A DNA stretch of 64,000 nt from Alcaligenaceae bacterium. GTDB lineage: Bacteria > Pseudomonadota > Gammaproteobacteria > Burkholderiales > Burkholderiaceae_B. The notes under the pieces are model-generated. The model was given only the letters and a program-made list of their open reading frames with translations, was not told the origin of the DNA and searched no databases. Each line of letters begins with the position of its first letter. The first letter of the stretch is position 1. The stretch is taken from NCBI GenBank assembly GCA_013416445.1, contig JACCER010000008.1:95671-159670 (forward strand). Direction: 5' to 3'. Position numbers and translations under genes: made by a program. Shown here piece by piece: positions 16,922-27,571 of the stretch.

Positions 16922-18529
16922 ATGTTCCATACCAATCGCCTGATCAAGGCTGTTGCAGTTGGGTTGTTTTCGGCCTCAGCCTTGTTTGCAAGTGCAGCCA
17001 ATGCCGAACTGCCGCCTAACGGCAAGAAGGGCGGTTCTCTGACTATTCTGTCCAATTCGGCTATCAATTCACTGAATCCCGCCATACAGTCTGGTGCTGC
17101 GACAGCGATGCCTGGCTCCCAGTTATTTGCCAGCTTGCTGCTGGCAGATGACAAGTGGCAGTTTCATCCGTATTTGGCCGACTCTTGGGAAAAGTCGCCG
17201 GATGGCAAGGTGTACACCTTCAAACTGAACAAGGCGGCGGTTTTTCACGACGATAAGCCGATTACGTCAGAAGACGTGGCGTTTTCCATCATGACGGTCA
17301 AAGAAAACCACCCCTTTGGCAAGTCGATGTATGCCAACCTGGAAGCGGTGGAAACACCCGATGCACATACGGTTGTGATCAAGTTTTCGCAGCCCAACCC
17401 TGCGTTGTTGCTCGAGGTTTCCACACCAGCCTTACTGCCTATTCTGCCCAAGCATATTTATAGCGAAGGGCCGATTCGTTCCAACCCATACAACAACAAA
17501 CCCATAGGCTCGGGTCCGTTCAAGTTTGTGGACTATAAGCCTGGCCAATACGTGACCCTGGAACGCTTCGATAAGTTCTTTAAAGAGCCTGCAAATCTGG
17601 AAAAAATTACAATTGTGATTATCAAGGACGGCAATACGGCCACGCTGGCTTTACAACGCGGCGATATTCAATACGCGCCGTATCCGCCCTTGCGACTTTC
17701 CGATATTGAAAGGCTAGGAAAGTTGCCGAAGCTCACGCTTTCCCATAAAGGCTATGAAGGCCCGGGGTCATTGACATGGATGGAGTACAACCTGACCAAG
17801 GAAGGGCCGCTTCAGAATGTAAAGGTCAGGCAGGCAATTTCCTATGCCATTGATCGTAAGTTCATTACGGAAAAACTGCATCAAGGGCAGACCAAGCCTA
17901 TTTTCAGCCCGATTCACCCTGACAGCCCATTATTCAACAAGGATTTGAATCATTACGATCTGGATTTGGATAAAGCCAATGCATTGCTGGATGAAGCCGG
18001 TTTTCCTAAAAAAGAAGATGGAACACGTTTTACGCTGACATTGGATTATGTACCGGTAGGTCCTGATCTTACAAAAAATGTGGCTGAATTCTTGCGTCCT
18101 GGTCTGGCCAAGGTAGGTATAAAAATCGAGTTGAGACCTTCTCCAGATATGCCGACCTGGGCACGTCGTATTTCGAACTATGACTACGATCTCAATATCG
18201 ATATTGTCTACAACTGGGGCGACCCGGTAATTGGTGTGGCGCGTTCTTACGCGAGCACAAATATCCGCAAGGGCGTAGTCTGGGCCAACATGAGCGGATA
18301 CAAGAACCTCAAGGTCGATGAATTGTTGACGCAGGCCGCAGTCGAAGCGAATCTGGAAAAACGCAAAGCGCTTTATTATGAATTTCAGAAAATCGTCAAT
18401 GACGAGCTGCCTGTGGCGTGGTTGACCACATCGGTTGCCAATACGCTCCATGACAAGAGTCTGCTTAACACGCCAGAAGGTATTTGGGGGGCTTTCGCGC
18501 CTTTCGATGGCATCGCCTGGTCTAAGTAA
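16922..18529 (+). CDS. ABC peptide-type substrate-binding protein (SBP family 5), copy 1
   Basis: This 535-residue periplasmic protein has a signal peptide (about residues 1-28, ending ASAANA), and family 5 features: GSLTILSNSAINSLNPAIQS, then YLADSWEKSPDGKVYTFKL and the VRQAISYAIDRKFITEKL helix. A clear ribosome site (ACGGAGGAATT) precedes the ATG. It is the receptor of the ABC importer encoded upstream. A second copy follows after 112 bases. Long stretches of the two genes are almost identical in DNA while other parts differ, which points to duplication with local gene conversion. Confidence 0.95.
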   Translation: MFHTNRLIKAVAVGLFSASALFASAANAELPPNGKKGGSLTILSNSAINSLNPAIQSGAATAMPGSQLFASLLLADDKWQFHPYLADSWEKSPDGKVYTFKLNKAAVFHDDKPITSEDVAFSIMTVKENHPFGKSMYANLEAVETPDAHTVVIKFSQPNPALLLEVSTPALLPILPKHIYSEGPIRSNPYNNKPIGSGPFKFVDYKPGQYVTLERFDKFFKEPANLEKITIVIIKDGNTATLALQRGDIQYAPYPPLRLSDIERLGKLPKLTLSHKGYEGPGSLTWMEYNLTKEGPLQNVKVRQAISYAIDRKFITEKLHQGQTKPIFSPIHPDSPLFNKDLNHYDLDLDKANALLDEAGFPKKEDGTRFTLTLDYVPVGPDLTKNVAEFLRPGLAKVGIKIELRPSPDMPTWARRISNYDYDLNIDIVYNWGDPVIGVARSYASTNIRKGVVWANMSGYKNLKVDELLTQAAVEANLEKRKALYYEFQKIVNDELPVAWLTTSVANTLHDKSLLNTPEGIWGAFAPFDGIAWSK

Positions 18530-18641
18530 TGGTGCTGGCGGGTCTTTTGATACTGCCGTATTCAAGGACTTGCTTTGTTCTTTTATGTCTATTCACGCCT
18601 GAAATCATCAATATAGTTATTCATACACAGAGGTACGAGTC

Positions 18642-20249
18642 ATGCATCACACACATCGCTTGATCAAGGTTGTCGCCGCTGGACTGTTTTCGATATCTAC
18701 TTTGTTTCTGCATACGGCCAATGCAGAGCTACCGGCTAACGGCAAGAAGGGCGGGTCGTTGACCGTTTTGGCCAGCTCTGCCATCAACTCGCTGAATCCC
18801 GCCATACAGTCTGGTGCTGCAACCGCGGTTCCCGGTTCCCAGTTATTTGCCAGCCTGCTGCTGGCGGATGACAAGTGGCAGTTTCATCCGTATTTGGCCG
18901 ACTCTTGGGAAAAGTCGCCGGATGGCAAGATGTATACCTTCAAATTGAACAAGACGGCGGTTTTTCACGATGATAAGCCGATTACGTCGGAAGACGTGGC
19001 GTTTTCCATCATGACGGTCAAAGAAAACCACCCCTTTGGCAAGTCGATGTATGCCAACCTGGAAGCGGTGGAAACACCCGATGCACATACGGTGGTGATC
19101 AAGTTTTCGCAGCCCAACCCTGCGTTGTTGCTCGAGGTTTCCACGCCAGCCTTACTGCCTATTCTGCCCAAGCATATTTATAGCGAAGGGCCGATTCGTT
19201 CCAACCCATACAACAACAAACCCATAGGCTCGGGGCCGTTCAAGTTTGCGAACTACAAGCCTGGCGAATACCTGACCATGGAGCGCTTCGATAAATTCTT
19301 CAAAGGGCCTGCCCATTTAGAAAAAATCACGATCGTGATTATCAAGGACACCAATGCGGCCGGGCTGGCTTTGCAGCGTGGTGATATCCAATACGTGCCG
19401 TATCCACCTTTGCGTATCGCCGAGATCGAGCGGCTCGGCAAGAATCCAAAGCTGGCAGTCTCGCACAAGGGCTACGAAGGGGCTGGTTCTATGAGCTGGC
19501 TCGAATACAACCTGACCAAGGAAGGGCCGCTGCAGAATGTAAAGGTTAGGCAGGCAATTGCCTATGCGATTGATCGGGATTTTATTACCCAGAAATTGCA
19601 CCATGGGCAGAGCCAAGCTATTTTCAGCCCAATTCACCCAGATAGTCCATTTTTCAATAAAGATCTCGATCATTACGCCTTTAATTTGGAAAAGGCCAAT
19701 AAACTGCTGGATGAAGCCGGTTTTCCCAAAAAGGACAATGGCAACCGCTTTTCCTTGACTTTGGACTATTTTCCGGGCGGTCCCGATACAACCAAAAATG
19801 TAGCAGAGTACCTGCGCCCCCAGTTGGACAAGGTTGGTATCACCATCGAGTTGCGTCCGTCCCCAGATATGCCGACCTGGGCGCGCCGTATTTCTAACTA
19901 CGACTACGATTTGAATCTTGATATTGTCTTTAACTGGGGCGACCCGGTCATTGGTGTGGCGCGCACCTACATGAGCACCAACATTCGCAAGGGCGTGGTC
20001 TGGGCCAACATGAGCGGATACAAGAACCTCAAGGTCGATGAATTGTTGACGCAGGCGGCGGTCGAAGATGACCTGACAAAACGTACCGCCCTGTACCACG
20101 AGTTCCAGAAAATCGTCAATGAAGAACTGCCGGTGACATGGTTAGTCACTAGTCCCGCAAATACGATTCATGCCAAGAAACTGCTGAATACGCCCGAAGG
20201 CATTTGGGGGGCGTTTGCGCCTTTTGATGACATCGCTTGGTCTAAATAA
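18642..20249 (+). CDS. ABC peptide-type substrate-binding protein (SBP family 5), copy 2
   Basis: This protein is a close paralogue of the preceding one, with the same length of 535 residues, a signal peptide ending HTANA, and the same motifs. Differences cluster in the middle (for example RGDIQYVPYPPLRIAEIERL against the copy 1 counterpart, and LDYFPGGPDTTKN against LDYVPVGPDLTKN), which is the region lining the ligand cleft in this family. The two receptors may widen the substrate range of one importer. A ribosome site (AGAGG) precedes the ATG, and a strong shared terminator follows at 20258-20288. Confidence 0.95.
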   Translation: MHHTHRLIKVVAAGLFSISTLFLHTANAELPANGKKGGSLTVLASSAINSLNPAIQSGAATAVPGSQLFASLLLADDKWQFHPYLADSWEKSPDGKMYTFKLNKTAVFHDDKPITSEDVAFSIMTVKENHPFGKSMYANLEAVETPDAHTVVIKFSQPNPALLLEVSTPALLPILPKHIYSEGPIRSNPYNNKPIGSGPFKFANYKPGEYLTMERFDKFFKGPAHLEKITIVIIKDTNAAGLALQRGDIQYVPYPPLRIAEIERLGKNPKLAVSHKGYEGAGSMSWLEYNLTKEGPLQNVKVRQAIAYAIDRDFITQKLHHGQSQAIFSPIHPDSPFFNKDLDHYAFNLEKANKLLDEAGFPKKDNGNRFSLTLDYFPGGPDTTKNVAEYLRPQLDKVGITIELRPSPDMPTWARRISNYDYDLNLDIVFNWGDPVIGVARTYMSTNIRKGVVWANMSGYKNLKVDELLTQAAVEDDLTKRTALYHEFQKIVNEELPVTWLVTSPANTIHAKKLLNTPEGIWGAFAPFDDIAWSK

Positions 20250-20257
20250 AGCCCAAT

Positions 20258-20288
20258 GCCGGATTTGCCCTTTTCGGGGCAATCCGGC
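20258..20288. terminator. Bidirectional terminator between the receptor gene and ppc
   Basis: GCCGGATTTGCCC (20258-20270) pairs with GGGGCAATCCGGC (20276-20288), 13 bases with one mismatch and a 5-base TTTTC loop. It lies between the convergent binding-protein gene and ppc and can serve both. Confidence 0.75.
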
Positions 20289-20313
20289 TTGCATCAGTAT
20301 AAACTTGATCAGC

Positions 20314-23175
20314 TTACCCTGAGTTCCGCAACCCAGCCGCAATACCGTTGATGGTCATGTGTATCGCACGCTGGGTGCGGCTTTCGCCTTCTTCGCGGTG
20401 ACCTGGCCTTTGGTGCGCCGAGCGGTGGCGTTGCAATAGCTCGACCTGCAAGTGGTTGAGCGGGTCAATATACGCAAAGCGTTCACTTAACGCCGCCCCG
20501 AGCAGTTTATCTTCAGCCAGCAATTCATGCTGAGCCACGCGCTTGAACATATCGAGCGTTAATGCAAATTCCTGTTCGATACGGCTGAATATGCTGTCGC
20601 GCAGCTTTTTGTCTGGCACCAGGTTGGCATAGCGTCGGGCGATATCCAGGTCGGTTTTGGCCAGCACCTGTTCCATGTTCGACAGCAGTGTCTTGAAAAA
20701 GGGCCAAACCTGGGGCATTGCCTGAAGTTGAGACAGGCGCAGGGCAGCGCTGGCCGGGCTGCCTTTACAGCCGCTTTCAATATAGGTTTGCAGGGCGGTT
20801 CCCATGCCGTACCAGCCGGTGAGCATGACACGGCACTGAGCCCATGAAAAGCCCCACGGAATCGCGCGCAGGTCTTCGATTTTCTGACTGGCCTTACGCG
20901 CTGCCGGGCGCGAACCGATATTCAGGCCGGCAATTTCAAGTATGGGCGTGGAAGCAAAGAAGTAGTCGTTGAAGCCTGTGGTTTCATAGACCAGGGCGCG
21001 ATAGCTTTGCTGCGCAATATCGGACATGAATTCAAGGGCGGCGCCAAACTGCGCCATGTTGTCGTCTTCAGCCTGGACTGCTGAAGAGTTGGGTGTCAGG
21101 CTGGCTTCCAGTGTTGCCGCAACAAAATTTTCCAGATGCCAGCGCCCGACCTCGGCGTCTTTGTACTTGCCTTGTATGACTTCACCTTGTTCGGTCAGGC
21201 GTATCTGCCCGTTGACCGTGCCTGCCGGCTGGGCCAGGATGGCGTCGAAGCTGGGGCCGCCGCCGCGCCCTACCGAACCACCGCGGCCGTGAAACAGGCG
21301 CAAGCGGACCTTGCGCTTTTTAAATACCTGCACCAATTGGCGCTCGGCGCGATACAAGGCCCAGTTTGAGGTTAGATAACCACCGTCTTTGTTGCTGTCG
21401 GAATAGCCCAGCATTACCTCTTGTATGCCGCTTTGCTCCTGGTGTACGCGAGCGGCGACTTCCGGCAGGTCTAGCCAGGCCGCCATGATTTCAGACCCGC
21501 GCATTAGGTCGGGTATGGTTTCAAACAAGGGCACGACCATCAGCCCCGTTTGCCCTTGGCCAGGAGCGGAGCGGGCAGCGGGCGAGATCAGGCCGGTTTC
21601 TTGCTGCAAAACAAGGACTTCAAGTAAATCGCTGAGTGTTTCGGTATGAGAGACCACAGCCTGCTTGATGGCTTGCTCGCCGTACTTTTGACGGCAAATG
21701 GCTGCCATGCGCAAGATGGCGAGTTCTTTTTCGGTTTCAGCGCTGTAAGTGATCCAGGGTGATACCAGGGGGCGGACTTGATGGCATTCCTGGCGTAGCA
21801 GGGCAATGCGTTCGTCTTCGGATAAAGCGCCGTAGTTGACGATTTTGTCGTTATGGCGAACTTCGGCGGTTTTGAAGAGTTCAGTCAGCACGCGTTCGTG
21901 CACGTCCGAACTTTGGCGCAGGTCGACGGTGGCCAGATGAAAGCCGAAAATGCTTACTGCCTGCAGCAGGCCCGATAAGCGCAGCTGGGCTATCAGTGAG
22001 CCATGGTGGTGGCTCAGCGAGTCGGCAATGATTTGCAGATCGTGCTGGAATGATTGCGGATTGGGGTAGGGCGGCGCATCGTAGGTGGTGCGCAGTGCAA
22101 GCTGGCGGCCCGTGAGCCGCCGGGAAGTGGCCGCCATGCGGGCGTACAAGTGTATGAACGCGCGCCGGTAAGGTTCGTCGAGACGATGCGGCGATGGGTC
22201 TTGGCTTGCCTGCGACAGGGCGAGCAGTTCAGGGCTGACCGTGCCTAGCGAATGGGAAATGGATATGTCCGTCCCCAGTTCCTTGATTTCCACCAGGTAG
22301 TGTTGCAATACGCGGGTGGATTGCCTAAGCAAGGCCTGTTCCAGCGTGGCTGCGTCGACGTTGGGGTTGCCATCGCGGTCGCCGCCTATCCAGCTGCCCA
22401 TTTGCAGAAACGGCGGCAGGGGCGCAATGCTGACATCGAATACGTTGCGGCCTGGCCCATGCAGTCTGGCAGAGAGGTCTTGGTACAGACGCGGAATGGC
22501 AGTCAGGAAGGTGCTGTTGTAGTAGCTCAGGGCATTGTCGATTTCATCGAGTACAGTCAGCTTTTGTTGGCGCAGCATGCGCGTTTGCCATAGCGCAGCG
22601 ACCAGGCCGGTAAGGCGTTGCTGGGTCAGCAAGGTTTCAGAGGGTGTCAGGGTGTTGCCGCTGTAGGCGAGCTGCCGGGCGATTTCCCGGTGCAGGTCCA
22701 GCGTGCTTTTGCGCTGAACTTCAGTGGGGTGGGCGGTGAGCACGGGAACGATGCAGGCGTCTTCCAGGTAGCGCAGTATTTTTCGGCTGCTTACGCCTTT
22801 TTCTTTGAGCAGGTCCAGGGCATGTTGCAGGCTGCCGTGCATGGGGGTGTCAGCGTGCAGTTCGTGCTGGCGCTGGCGCCGGTTCTGGTCGCGGTCCTCC
22901 GCGATGTTGGACAGGTGCAAAAAATAGCTGAAGGCCCGGGCGACAGAGTTGGCCTCTTGGTCAGCCAGCCGGCCAATTTGCCGTTCAAGTATTTTGCTGT
23001 CTGCCTCATTGCCTTCGCGCCGAAATTTGACAGCGGCCCGCCGCAGTTTTTCGATGACATCGTAAATTGCTTTACCCTCGCATTCTTTGACGACTTCTCC
23101 CAGGGTTTTACCCAGTAATCTGATGTCGCTGCGTAGGGAAGAAGTTTCTGCACTGAGGGGAGCGGGTTGATTCAT
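20314..23175 (-). CDS. ppc: Phosphoenolpyruvate carboxylase
   Basis: This 953-residue protein is a full-length PEP carboxylase, which makes oxaloacetate from PEP and bicarbonate to refill the TCA cycle. Landmarks are [14 protein letters not shown] (catalytic His region, about residues 147-160), [14 protein letters not shown] and the [11 protein letters not shown] segment, [19 protein letters not shown], and the conserved C-terminal ending [13 protein letters not shown]. It is transcribed towards the ABC operon with a shared terminator. The gene appears intact and ordinary. In this genome region it links catabolism of C4 acids with anabolic needs. Confidence 0.98.
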   Translation of the reverse strand: MNQPAPLSAETSSLRSDIRLLGKTLGEVVKECEGKAIYDVIEKLRRAAVKFRREGNEADSKILERQIGRLADQEANSVARAFSYFLHLSNIAEDRDQNRRQRQHELHADTPMHGSLQHALDLLKEKGVSSRKILRYLEDACIVPVLTAHPTEVQRKSTLDLHREIARQLAYSGNTLTPSETLLTQQRLTGLVAALWQTRMLRQQKLTVLDEIDNALSYYNSTFLTAIPRLYQDLSARLHGPGRNVFDVSIAPLPPFLQMGSWIGGDRDGNPNVDAATLEQALLRQSTRVLQHYLVEIKELGTDISISHSLGTVSPELLALSQASQDPSPHRLDEPYRRAFIHLYARMAATSRRLTGRQLALRTTYDAPPYPNPQSFQHDLQIIADSLSHHHGSLIAQLRLSGLLQAVSIFGFHLATVDLRQSSDVHERVLTELFKTAEVRHNDKIVNYGALSEDERIALLRQECHQVRPLVSPWITYSAETEKELAILRMAAICRQKYGEQAIKQAVVSHTETLSDLLEVLVLQQETGLISPAARSAPGQGQTGLMVVPLFETIPDLMRGSEIMAAWLDLPEVAARVHQEQSGIQEVMLGYSDSNKDGGYLTSNWALYRAERQLVQVFKKRKVRLRLFHGRGGSVGRGGGPSFDAILAQPAGTVNGQIRLTEQGEVIQGKYKDAEVGRWHLENFVAATLEASLTPNSSAVQAEDDNMAQFGAALEFMSDIAQQSYRALVYETTGFNDYFFASTPILEIAGLNIGSRPAARKASQKIEDLRAIPWGFSWAQCRVMLTGWYGMGTALQTYIESGCKGSPASAALRLSQLQAMPQVWPFFKTLLSNMEQVLAKTDLDIARRYANLVPDKKLRDSIFSRIEQEFALTLDMFKRVAQHELLAEDKLLGAALSERFAYIDPLNHLQVELLQRHRSAHQRPGHREEGESRTQRAIHMTINGIAAGLRNSG

Positions 23176-23337
23176 TGGGTCTCCTGGTTTGTACTGGATA
23201 CTGTTGTGGGCGCACGTAATCCTATACTAAATCGGTGTTTCGTTTGCGCCCGCAACGAAGTTTTTCCTTCGGACCACCATAGCACCATTTGCTGCTCCTG
23301 CAGTGCAGGTTGGTATGGAAACAGGAAGCTCAGTTGC

Positions 23338-24105
23338 CTACAGGCCACCCGCGCATTGCACGACGGTGCCTGTCATGTACGAGGCGGCAGGCGACAGCAG
23401 CCAGACGATGGCTGCGGCAATTTCTTCAGGATGTGCGAGGCGGCCCATGGGGATTTTGGGCGCGATACGTTCGGGGCGGTTGGGTTCGCCTGCAGTGGCA
23501 TGAATGTCGGTCAGTGTCGTCCCCGGAGACACACCGCATACACGTACTCCGGTGCTTGCCACTTCGCGCGCCAGCCCTATGGTGAAGGTGTCGATGGCCG
23601 CTTTGCTGGCGGCGTAATGGATATATTCACCAGGGCTGCCGGTGCGTGCGGCGACTGATGACACATTGATGATGACGCCGGCTGTGCCATGCCGGGCGAA
23701 ACTGGCCAGCGCAGCGCGTGAGCACTGTATGGTACCGAATACATTGACCTGGAACACCCGTTCTATGGTTGCGTCGGTGGTGTTCGAGAAAGGCCCTATG
23801 GGCCCTGTGATGCCCGTATTGTTGACTAGGGCGGTAATAGGCCCCAGCGCCTGTTCGGACAAGTCGAACAGGCGTGAAATGTCTTCAGGACGGCCGACAT
23901 CGCCTTGTATGGCAACGGCTTTGCGGCCGTGGTCCAGTACTGCTTGTACGATCTGTTGTGCGGCGGCCTCGTCTTTCAGGTAGTTGACCGCTACGTTAAA
24001 ACCGTTACGGGCGGCGGCAATGGCCGTGGCTGCCCCTATGCCCCGGCTCGCCCCGGTAATCAGGACGGTATTGTTTGTTTGCGTCACGCTGTCTCCTGTT
24101 GGCAT
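23338..24105 (-). CDS. Short-chain dehydrogenase/reductase (SDR)
   Basis: This 255-residue protein is a classical SDR with the cofactor motif LITGASRGIGAATA (about residues 15-28), the VNNTGITG motif, a catalytic Ser in INVSSVAART and the catalytic Y-x-x-x-K in YIHYAASKAAI (about residues 160-170). It should oxidise or reduce a hydroxyl/keto substrate with NAD(P)H. The short residue after the Rossmann glycine stretch suggests NADPH use, but that is weak. It lies 162 bases upstream of ppc on the same strand, possibly as a single-gene unit. Substrate unknown. Confidence 0.9.
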   Translation of the reverse strand: MPTGDSVTQTNNTVLITGASRGIGAATAIAAARNGFNVAVNYLKDEAAAQQIVQAVLDHGRKAVAIQGDVGRPEDISRLFDLSEQALGPITALVNNTGITGPIGPFSNTTDATIERVFQVNVFGTIQCSRAALASFARHGTAGVIINVSSVAARTGSPGEYIHYAASKAAIDTFTIGLAREVASTGVRVCGVSPGTTLTDIHATAGEPNRPERIAPKIPMGRLAHPEEIAAAIVWLLSPAASYMTGTVVQCAGGL

Positions 24106-24411
24106 TGTTGTCTGGGGGCATTATGCATCAACACTTATAACTTACCCCCGCGCTGACGCTGGCATCGTTGCCTGAGAAAAAGGTAGGCATAGCCACTGTG
24201 GCGGTATTGCGTATGACATAGCTGCTGGTACAGGTTTTATCAAAGATATTATCGGCCGCCAGCGCACGTTGGGTCCAAAGCGCTATCCGTCTATTCCGCG
24301 TCTCTATGAAGGGGATAGGCAGACGTTGGCGCGCTTAGGATGTAAACTCTTTCGTCAACTCATGCCACGTCCTTCAGTCGCGCATGGTTCCCAATTCAGC
24401 AAAGGAAAAAA
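24106..24411. other. Intergenic region between the SDR gene and ilvD
   Basis: These 306 bases separate divergent genes and must hold the promoters of both. A frame without stop codons runs from 24176 to the stop at 24413-24415 but has no usable start codon; I do not call it a gene. I see no clear operator or riboswitch. A ribosome site (AAAGGAAAAAA) lies directly before ilvD. Confidence 0.5.
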
Positions 24412-26097
24412 ATGAGCACATCCAAACGTCTGCGGTCTGCGAATATCACTCAAGGCGCGGCCCGGGCCCCTAATCGTTCCATGTATTACGCGCTGGGCTA
24501 CAAAGAAGAAGATTTCAACAAGCCCATGGTGGGCGTAGCTAACGGCCACAGCACAATTACGCCGTGCAATAGCGGCTTGCAGAAGCTGGCCGACGCGGCC
24601 ATTGAAGCCATAGAAACTTCCGGCGGCAACGCACAGGTGTTTGGCACCCCTACTATTTCCGATGGCATGGCCATGGGAACCGAGGGCATGAAGTATTCGC
24701 TGATATCGCGTGAAGTCATTGCCGACTGCGTTGAAACCTGTGTGCAGGGTCAATGGATGGATGGCGTGGTGGTAATTGGTGGTTGCGACAAAAACATGCC
24801 CGGCGGCATGATGGGCATGCTGCGCGCCAATGTACCGGCCATTTATGTGTACGGCGGCACCATCTTGCCCGGCCGCCTGCATGGCAAAGACCTGAACATT
24901 GTCAGTGTTTTTGAAGCTGTGGGCGAAAATGCCGCCGGCCGCATGAGCGACGACGAACTCAAGCAAATAGAGCTGCACGCCATTCCCGGGCCTGGTTCCT
25001 GTGGCGGCATGTACACTGCCAACACCATGAGCTCGGCCTTTGAAGCGTTGGGCATGAGCCTGCCGTATTCATCCACCATGGCCAATGTGCACGACGAAAA
25101 AACCGCATCAGCAGCCGAGTCGGCCCGCGTGTTGTTGAAGGCGATTGAACTCGACCTGAAACCGCGCGATATCGTTACGCGCAAGTCCATAGAAAATGCT
25201 GTCAGCGTGGTCATGGCAACGGGTGGCTCTACCAATGCCGTGCTGCATATTCTGGCCATTGCCCACGCGGCCGATGTCGAATGGACCATAGACGACTTCG
25301 AGCGTGTGCGCCTGCGCGTGCCGGTGTTGTGCGACCTGAAGCCCAGTGGCCACTTCCTGGCTGTCGATTTCCACACAGCCGGCGGCGTGCCGCAGGTCAT
25401 GAAGATCCTGCTTGATGCCGGCCTGATCCACGGTGATTGCATTACCATCACTGGCCAGACCATCGCTGAAATCCTCAAAGATATCCCAAGTACGCCTAGC
25501 GCCGACCAAAAGGTTATTTTCCCTATAGAACAAGCCTTGTACAAAGAAGGCCATCTGGCCATACTCAAGGGCAATTTGTCGCCCGAAGGTGCGGTCGCCA
25601 AAATCACAGGTTTGAAAAACCCGGTCATTACTGGCCCGGCACGGGTGTTCAACGACGAACAGACAGCGCTGGAGGCCATACTTGCCGGCAAAATCAAGGC
25701 GGGCGATGTCATGGTTCTGCGCTATCTGGGCCCCAAGGGTGGGCCAGGCATGCCAGAAATGTTGGCGCCTACAGGCGCACTGATCGGCGCTGGCCTGGGT
25801 GATTCGGTTGGCCTTATCACCGACGGTCGGTTTTCGGGTGGCACTTGGGGCATGGTCGTGGGTCACGTGGCACCGGAAGCCGCCGTGGGTGGCTGCATCG
25901 CCATTGTGGAAGAAGGCGATTCCATCACCATCGATGCGCACAAGCAGTTGCTGGAACTCAATGTGCCGGCGGCAGACATCATTGCCCGCCTGGCGGCCTG
26001 GAAGGCGCCCGCACCTCGCTATACGCGTGGCGTACAGGCCAAGTTTGCGTTCAATGCATCTACAGCCAGTACCGGCGCTGTGCTTGATAAGTTTTAA
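24412..26097 (+). CDS. ilvD: Dihydroxy-acid dehydratase
   Basis: This 561-residue enzyme dehydrates 2,3-dihydroxy-isovalerate and -methylvalerate in valine, isoleucine and pantothenate synthesis. It shows the iron-sulfur cysteines in [14 protein letters not shown] (about residue 124) and [15 protein letters not shown] (about residue 197), and the C-terminal [20 protein letters not shown]. Length and motifs fit the shorter [2Fe-2S]-type IlvD/Edd branch. An AAAGGA ribosome site precedes the ATG, and a perfect intrinsic terminator follows at 26121-26160. Related sugar-acid dehydratases share the fold, but the sequence looks like IlvD proper. Confidence 0.95.
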   Translation: MSTSKRLRSANITQGAARAPNRSMYYALGYKEEDFNKPMVGVANGHSTITPCNSGLQKLADAAIEAIETSGGNAQVFGTPTISDGMAMGTEGMKYSLISREVIADCVETCVQGQWMDGVVVIGGCDKNMPGGMMGMLRANVPAIYVYGGTILPGRLHGKDLNIVSVFEAVGENAAGRMSDDELKQIELHAIPGPGSCGGMYTANTMSSAFEALGMSLPYSSTMANVHDEKTASAAESARVLLKAIELDLKPRDIVTRKSIENAVSVVMATGGSTNAVLHILAIAHAADVEWTIDDFERVRLRVPVLCDLKPSGHFLAVDFHTAGGVPQVMKILLDAGLIHGDCITITGQTIAEILKDIPSTPSADQKVIFPIEQALYKEGHLAILKGNLSPEGAVAKITGLKNPVITGPARVFNDEQTALEAILAGKIKAGDVMVLRYLGPKGGPGMPEMLAPTGALIGAGLGDSVGLITDGRFSGGTWGMVVGHVAPEAAVGGCIAIVEEGDSITIDAHKQLLELNVPAADIIARLAAWKAPAPRYTRGVQAKFAFNASTASTGAVLDKF

Positions 26098-26120
26098 AGC
26101 GCTTTAGCCTGACTTGATCT

Positions 26121-26160
26121 GGCGCCATGCATGTTTGTTTGCATGGCGCCAAATTTTTTT
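26121..26160 (+). terminator. Intrinsic terminator of ilvD
   Basis: GGCGCCATGCA (26121-26131) pairs perfectly with TGCATGGCGCC (26140-26150) around an 8-base loop and is followed by AAATTTTTTT. It starts 24 bases after the ilvD stop. This is the clearest terminator in the window. Confidence 0.9.
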
Positions 26161-26202
26161 GAGCCAGTGTTGTTGTTATCCCCGCTTGCTTTGGTATTGT
26201 TG

Positions 26203-26238
26203 TTTATCAGATTAGCGCGAAGCGCATAATTCGATAAA
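26203..26238. repeat. Dispersed palindromic repeat, copy B (degenerate)
   Basis: TTATCAGATTAGCGC (26204-26218) and GCGCATAATTCGATAA (26222-26237) form an imperfect palindrome of the same type as the copies at 1374 and 38136. It lies between the ilvD terminator and the end of the MFS gene, 13 bases behind the latter's stop on the minus strand. Confidence 0.65.
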
Positions 26239-26250
26239 ACACCGCTCCGC

Positions 26251-27450
26251 TTACTTGGTAAAAGCTGCCCGATTTCTTAGCAGCAGCCAGAGGCACAACC
26301 CCGCCGGTATGACCAGCGAGGCGTAGGCCAGGCTGTAGTTGCCGAAAACCGTGGCGATCACGCCAAATAGCGGTGGCCCAACCACTACCCCAAGAAAAGT
26401 CATAGATAATGTTCCGCCGGTGGCTACGCTGGCTTGCCCCTCTGGGGCCTGCCGGGCGACTTCGGCAAGGTAGACGCCGTTCCAGCCCACGGCACTGCTG
26501 CCAAACAAAGACAGCACCACGATTACCATTACGGGGGAATCAATAAACTGCAGCAGGGCGGTCGCAATGGAACAGATGGCTATCAGTATGGCCAGTGCCG
26601 CCAGCATATTGGCTGAACCCAGAAACCGGTCAGATACATAGCCCCATAGCAGGCGTCCCACCACGCCGGCAGCCTGCGCAATGGCCAGTGTAAAGCCGGC
26701 AACTATCAGGCCCACGCCAAGATCTTCGTGCAGGAAGGTCACCAGATAGGTAGTCAGCGATTGCTGCGTAATGGAAAAGAAAAACGACACGGCGGCCAAC
26801 ACCGTCAGGCTGCGCTGGCTGAATACCAGCCGTAGCGGCCCTTTCAGGCCATTGCCAAAAGAAAGCCGTTGTTTGCGATCTTTGTCGGCGTCCAGGGTGG
26901 AGCATAAGGGCTGTATGAGCAGGGTGCAGAGCAGGCAGGCGGCGGCAACCATCAGGAAGGCCAGTTGCCAGCCTATTCTGTCTGCCAGGCCGGGAACAAT
27001 GAGGCCAGCCAGCACGCCGCCCAGGGGCACGCCAGTTTGTTTTATGGAAAATACCAGTGACATGCGATGGGCAGGGGTGGTCTTGGCCAGCAGATGTGAG
27101 CTGGCTGGGGTAATGGGGCCGTAACCCAGGCCTATCAGGACGGCGCCTATGCCCATGGCGATGGGGGACTCTATGGCGCAGGCAGCGACCCCGGCTGTGC
27201 TCAGCAGCAGGCCGATCTGGCTGCCGCGTATGGCGCCATAGCGCCTTACTGCGCCGCCCGAAAGCAGGCTGGCTGTCATGGCGCCGGCATAGGCCAGCGC
27301 AATATACAATCCCACATAGGCGGTTGAGATGCCTAGTGATTGGGCGACGGCAGGGGCGACGACAGGCAAGGTCAGCAAGGCCATGGCGGACAGCGACTGC
27401 ACAGTCAAGGTGGCGGCGAGTACCAGGTTTGCCGAAGGTGTGGGGGTCAT
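26251..27450 (-). CDS. MFS transporter
   Basis: This membrane protein of 399 residues has about 12 hydrophobic segments typical of the major facilitator superfamily. I place the start at the ATG at 27450 (MTPTPSANLVLAATLTVQ); upstream in-frame codons would run through the divergent nadE promoter. Visible features include LLSGGAVRRYGAIRGSQIGL after helix 2 and a second-half loop WGYVSDRFLGSANMLA. It resembles cyanate/nitrate-type or general metabolite MFS proteins, but the substrate is unknown. It is divergent from nadE with a 121-base shared upstream region. Confidence 0.85.
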   Translation of the reverse strand: MTPTPSANLVLAATLTVQSLSAMALLTLPVVAPAVAQSLGISTAYVGLYIALAYAGAMTASLLSGGAVRRYGAIRGSQIGLLLSTAGVAACAIESPIAMGIGAVLIGLGYGPITPASSHLLAKTTPAHRMSLVFSIKQTGVPLGGVLAGLIVPGLADRIGWQLAFLMVAAACLLCTLLIQPLCSTLDADKDRKQRLSFGNGLKGPLRLVFSQRSLTVLAAVSFFFSITQQSLTTYLVTFLHEDLGVGLIVAGFTLAIAQAAGVVGRLLWGYVSDRFLGSANMLAALAILIAICSIATALLQFIDSPVMVIVVLSLFGSSAVGWNGVYLAEVARQAPEGQASVATGGTLSMTFLGVVVGPPLFGVIATVFGNYSLAYASLVIPAGLCLWLLLRNRAAFTK

Positions 27451-27571
27451 TGGGCTGGAATCCTGAATGCTATCGTGGACAGGGTCGGGGCTGGATGACC
27501 ATGGCCACTGTAACGGGTATACCTGGCGTATCATACTCTTCTGTAACAGCCCAACCCAGAAAGGAGCGACA

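Noticed and set aside
24176..24415. Open plus-strand frame before ilvD without a start codon
   Set aside because: The translation looks vaguely protein-like but has no start codon or ribosome site before its last part and no family I recognise; it may be a remnant but cannot be supported.
24843..25941. Minus-strand open frames inside ilvD
   Set aside because: They lie fully within ilvD, which has all family motifs; they are compositional shadows.
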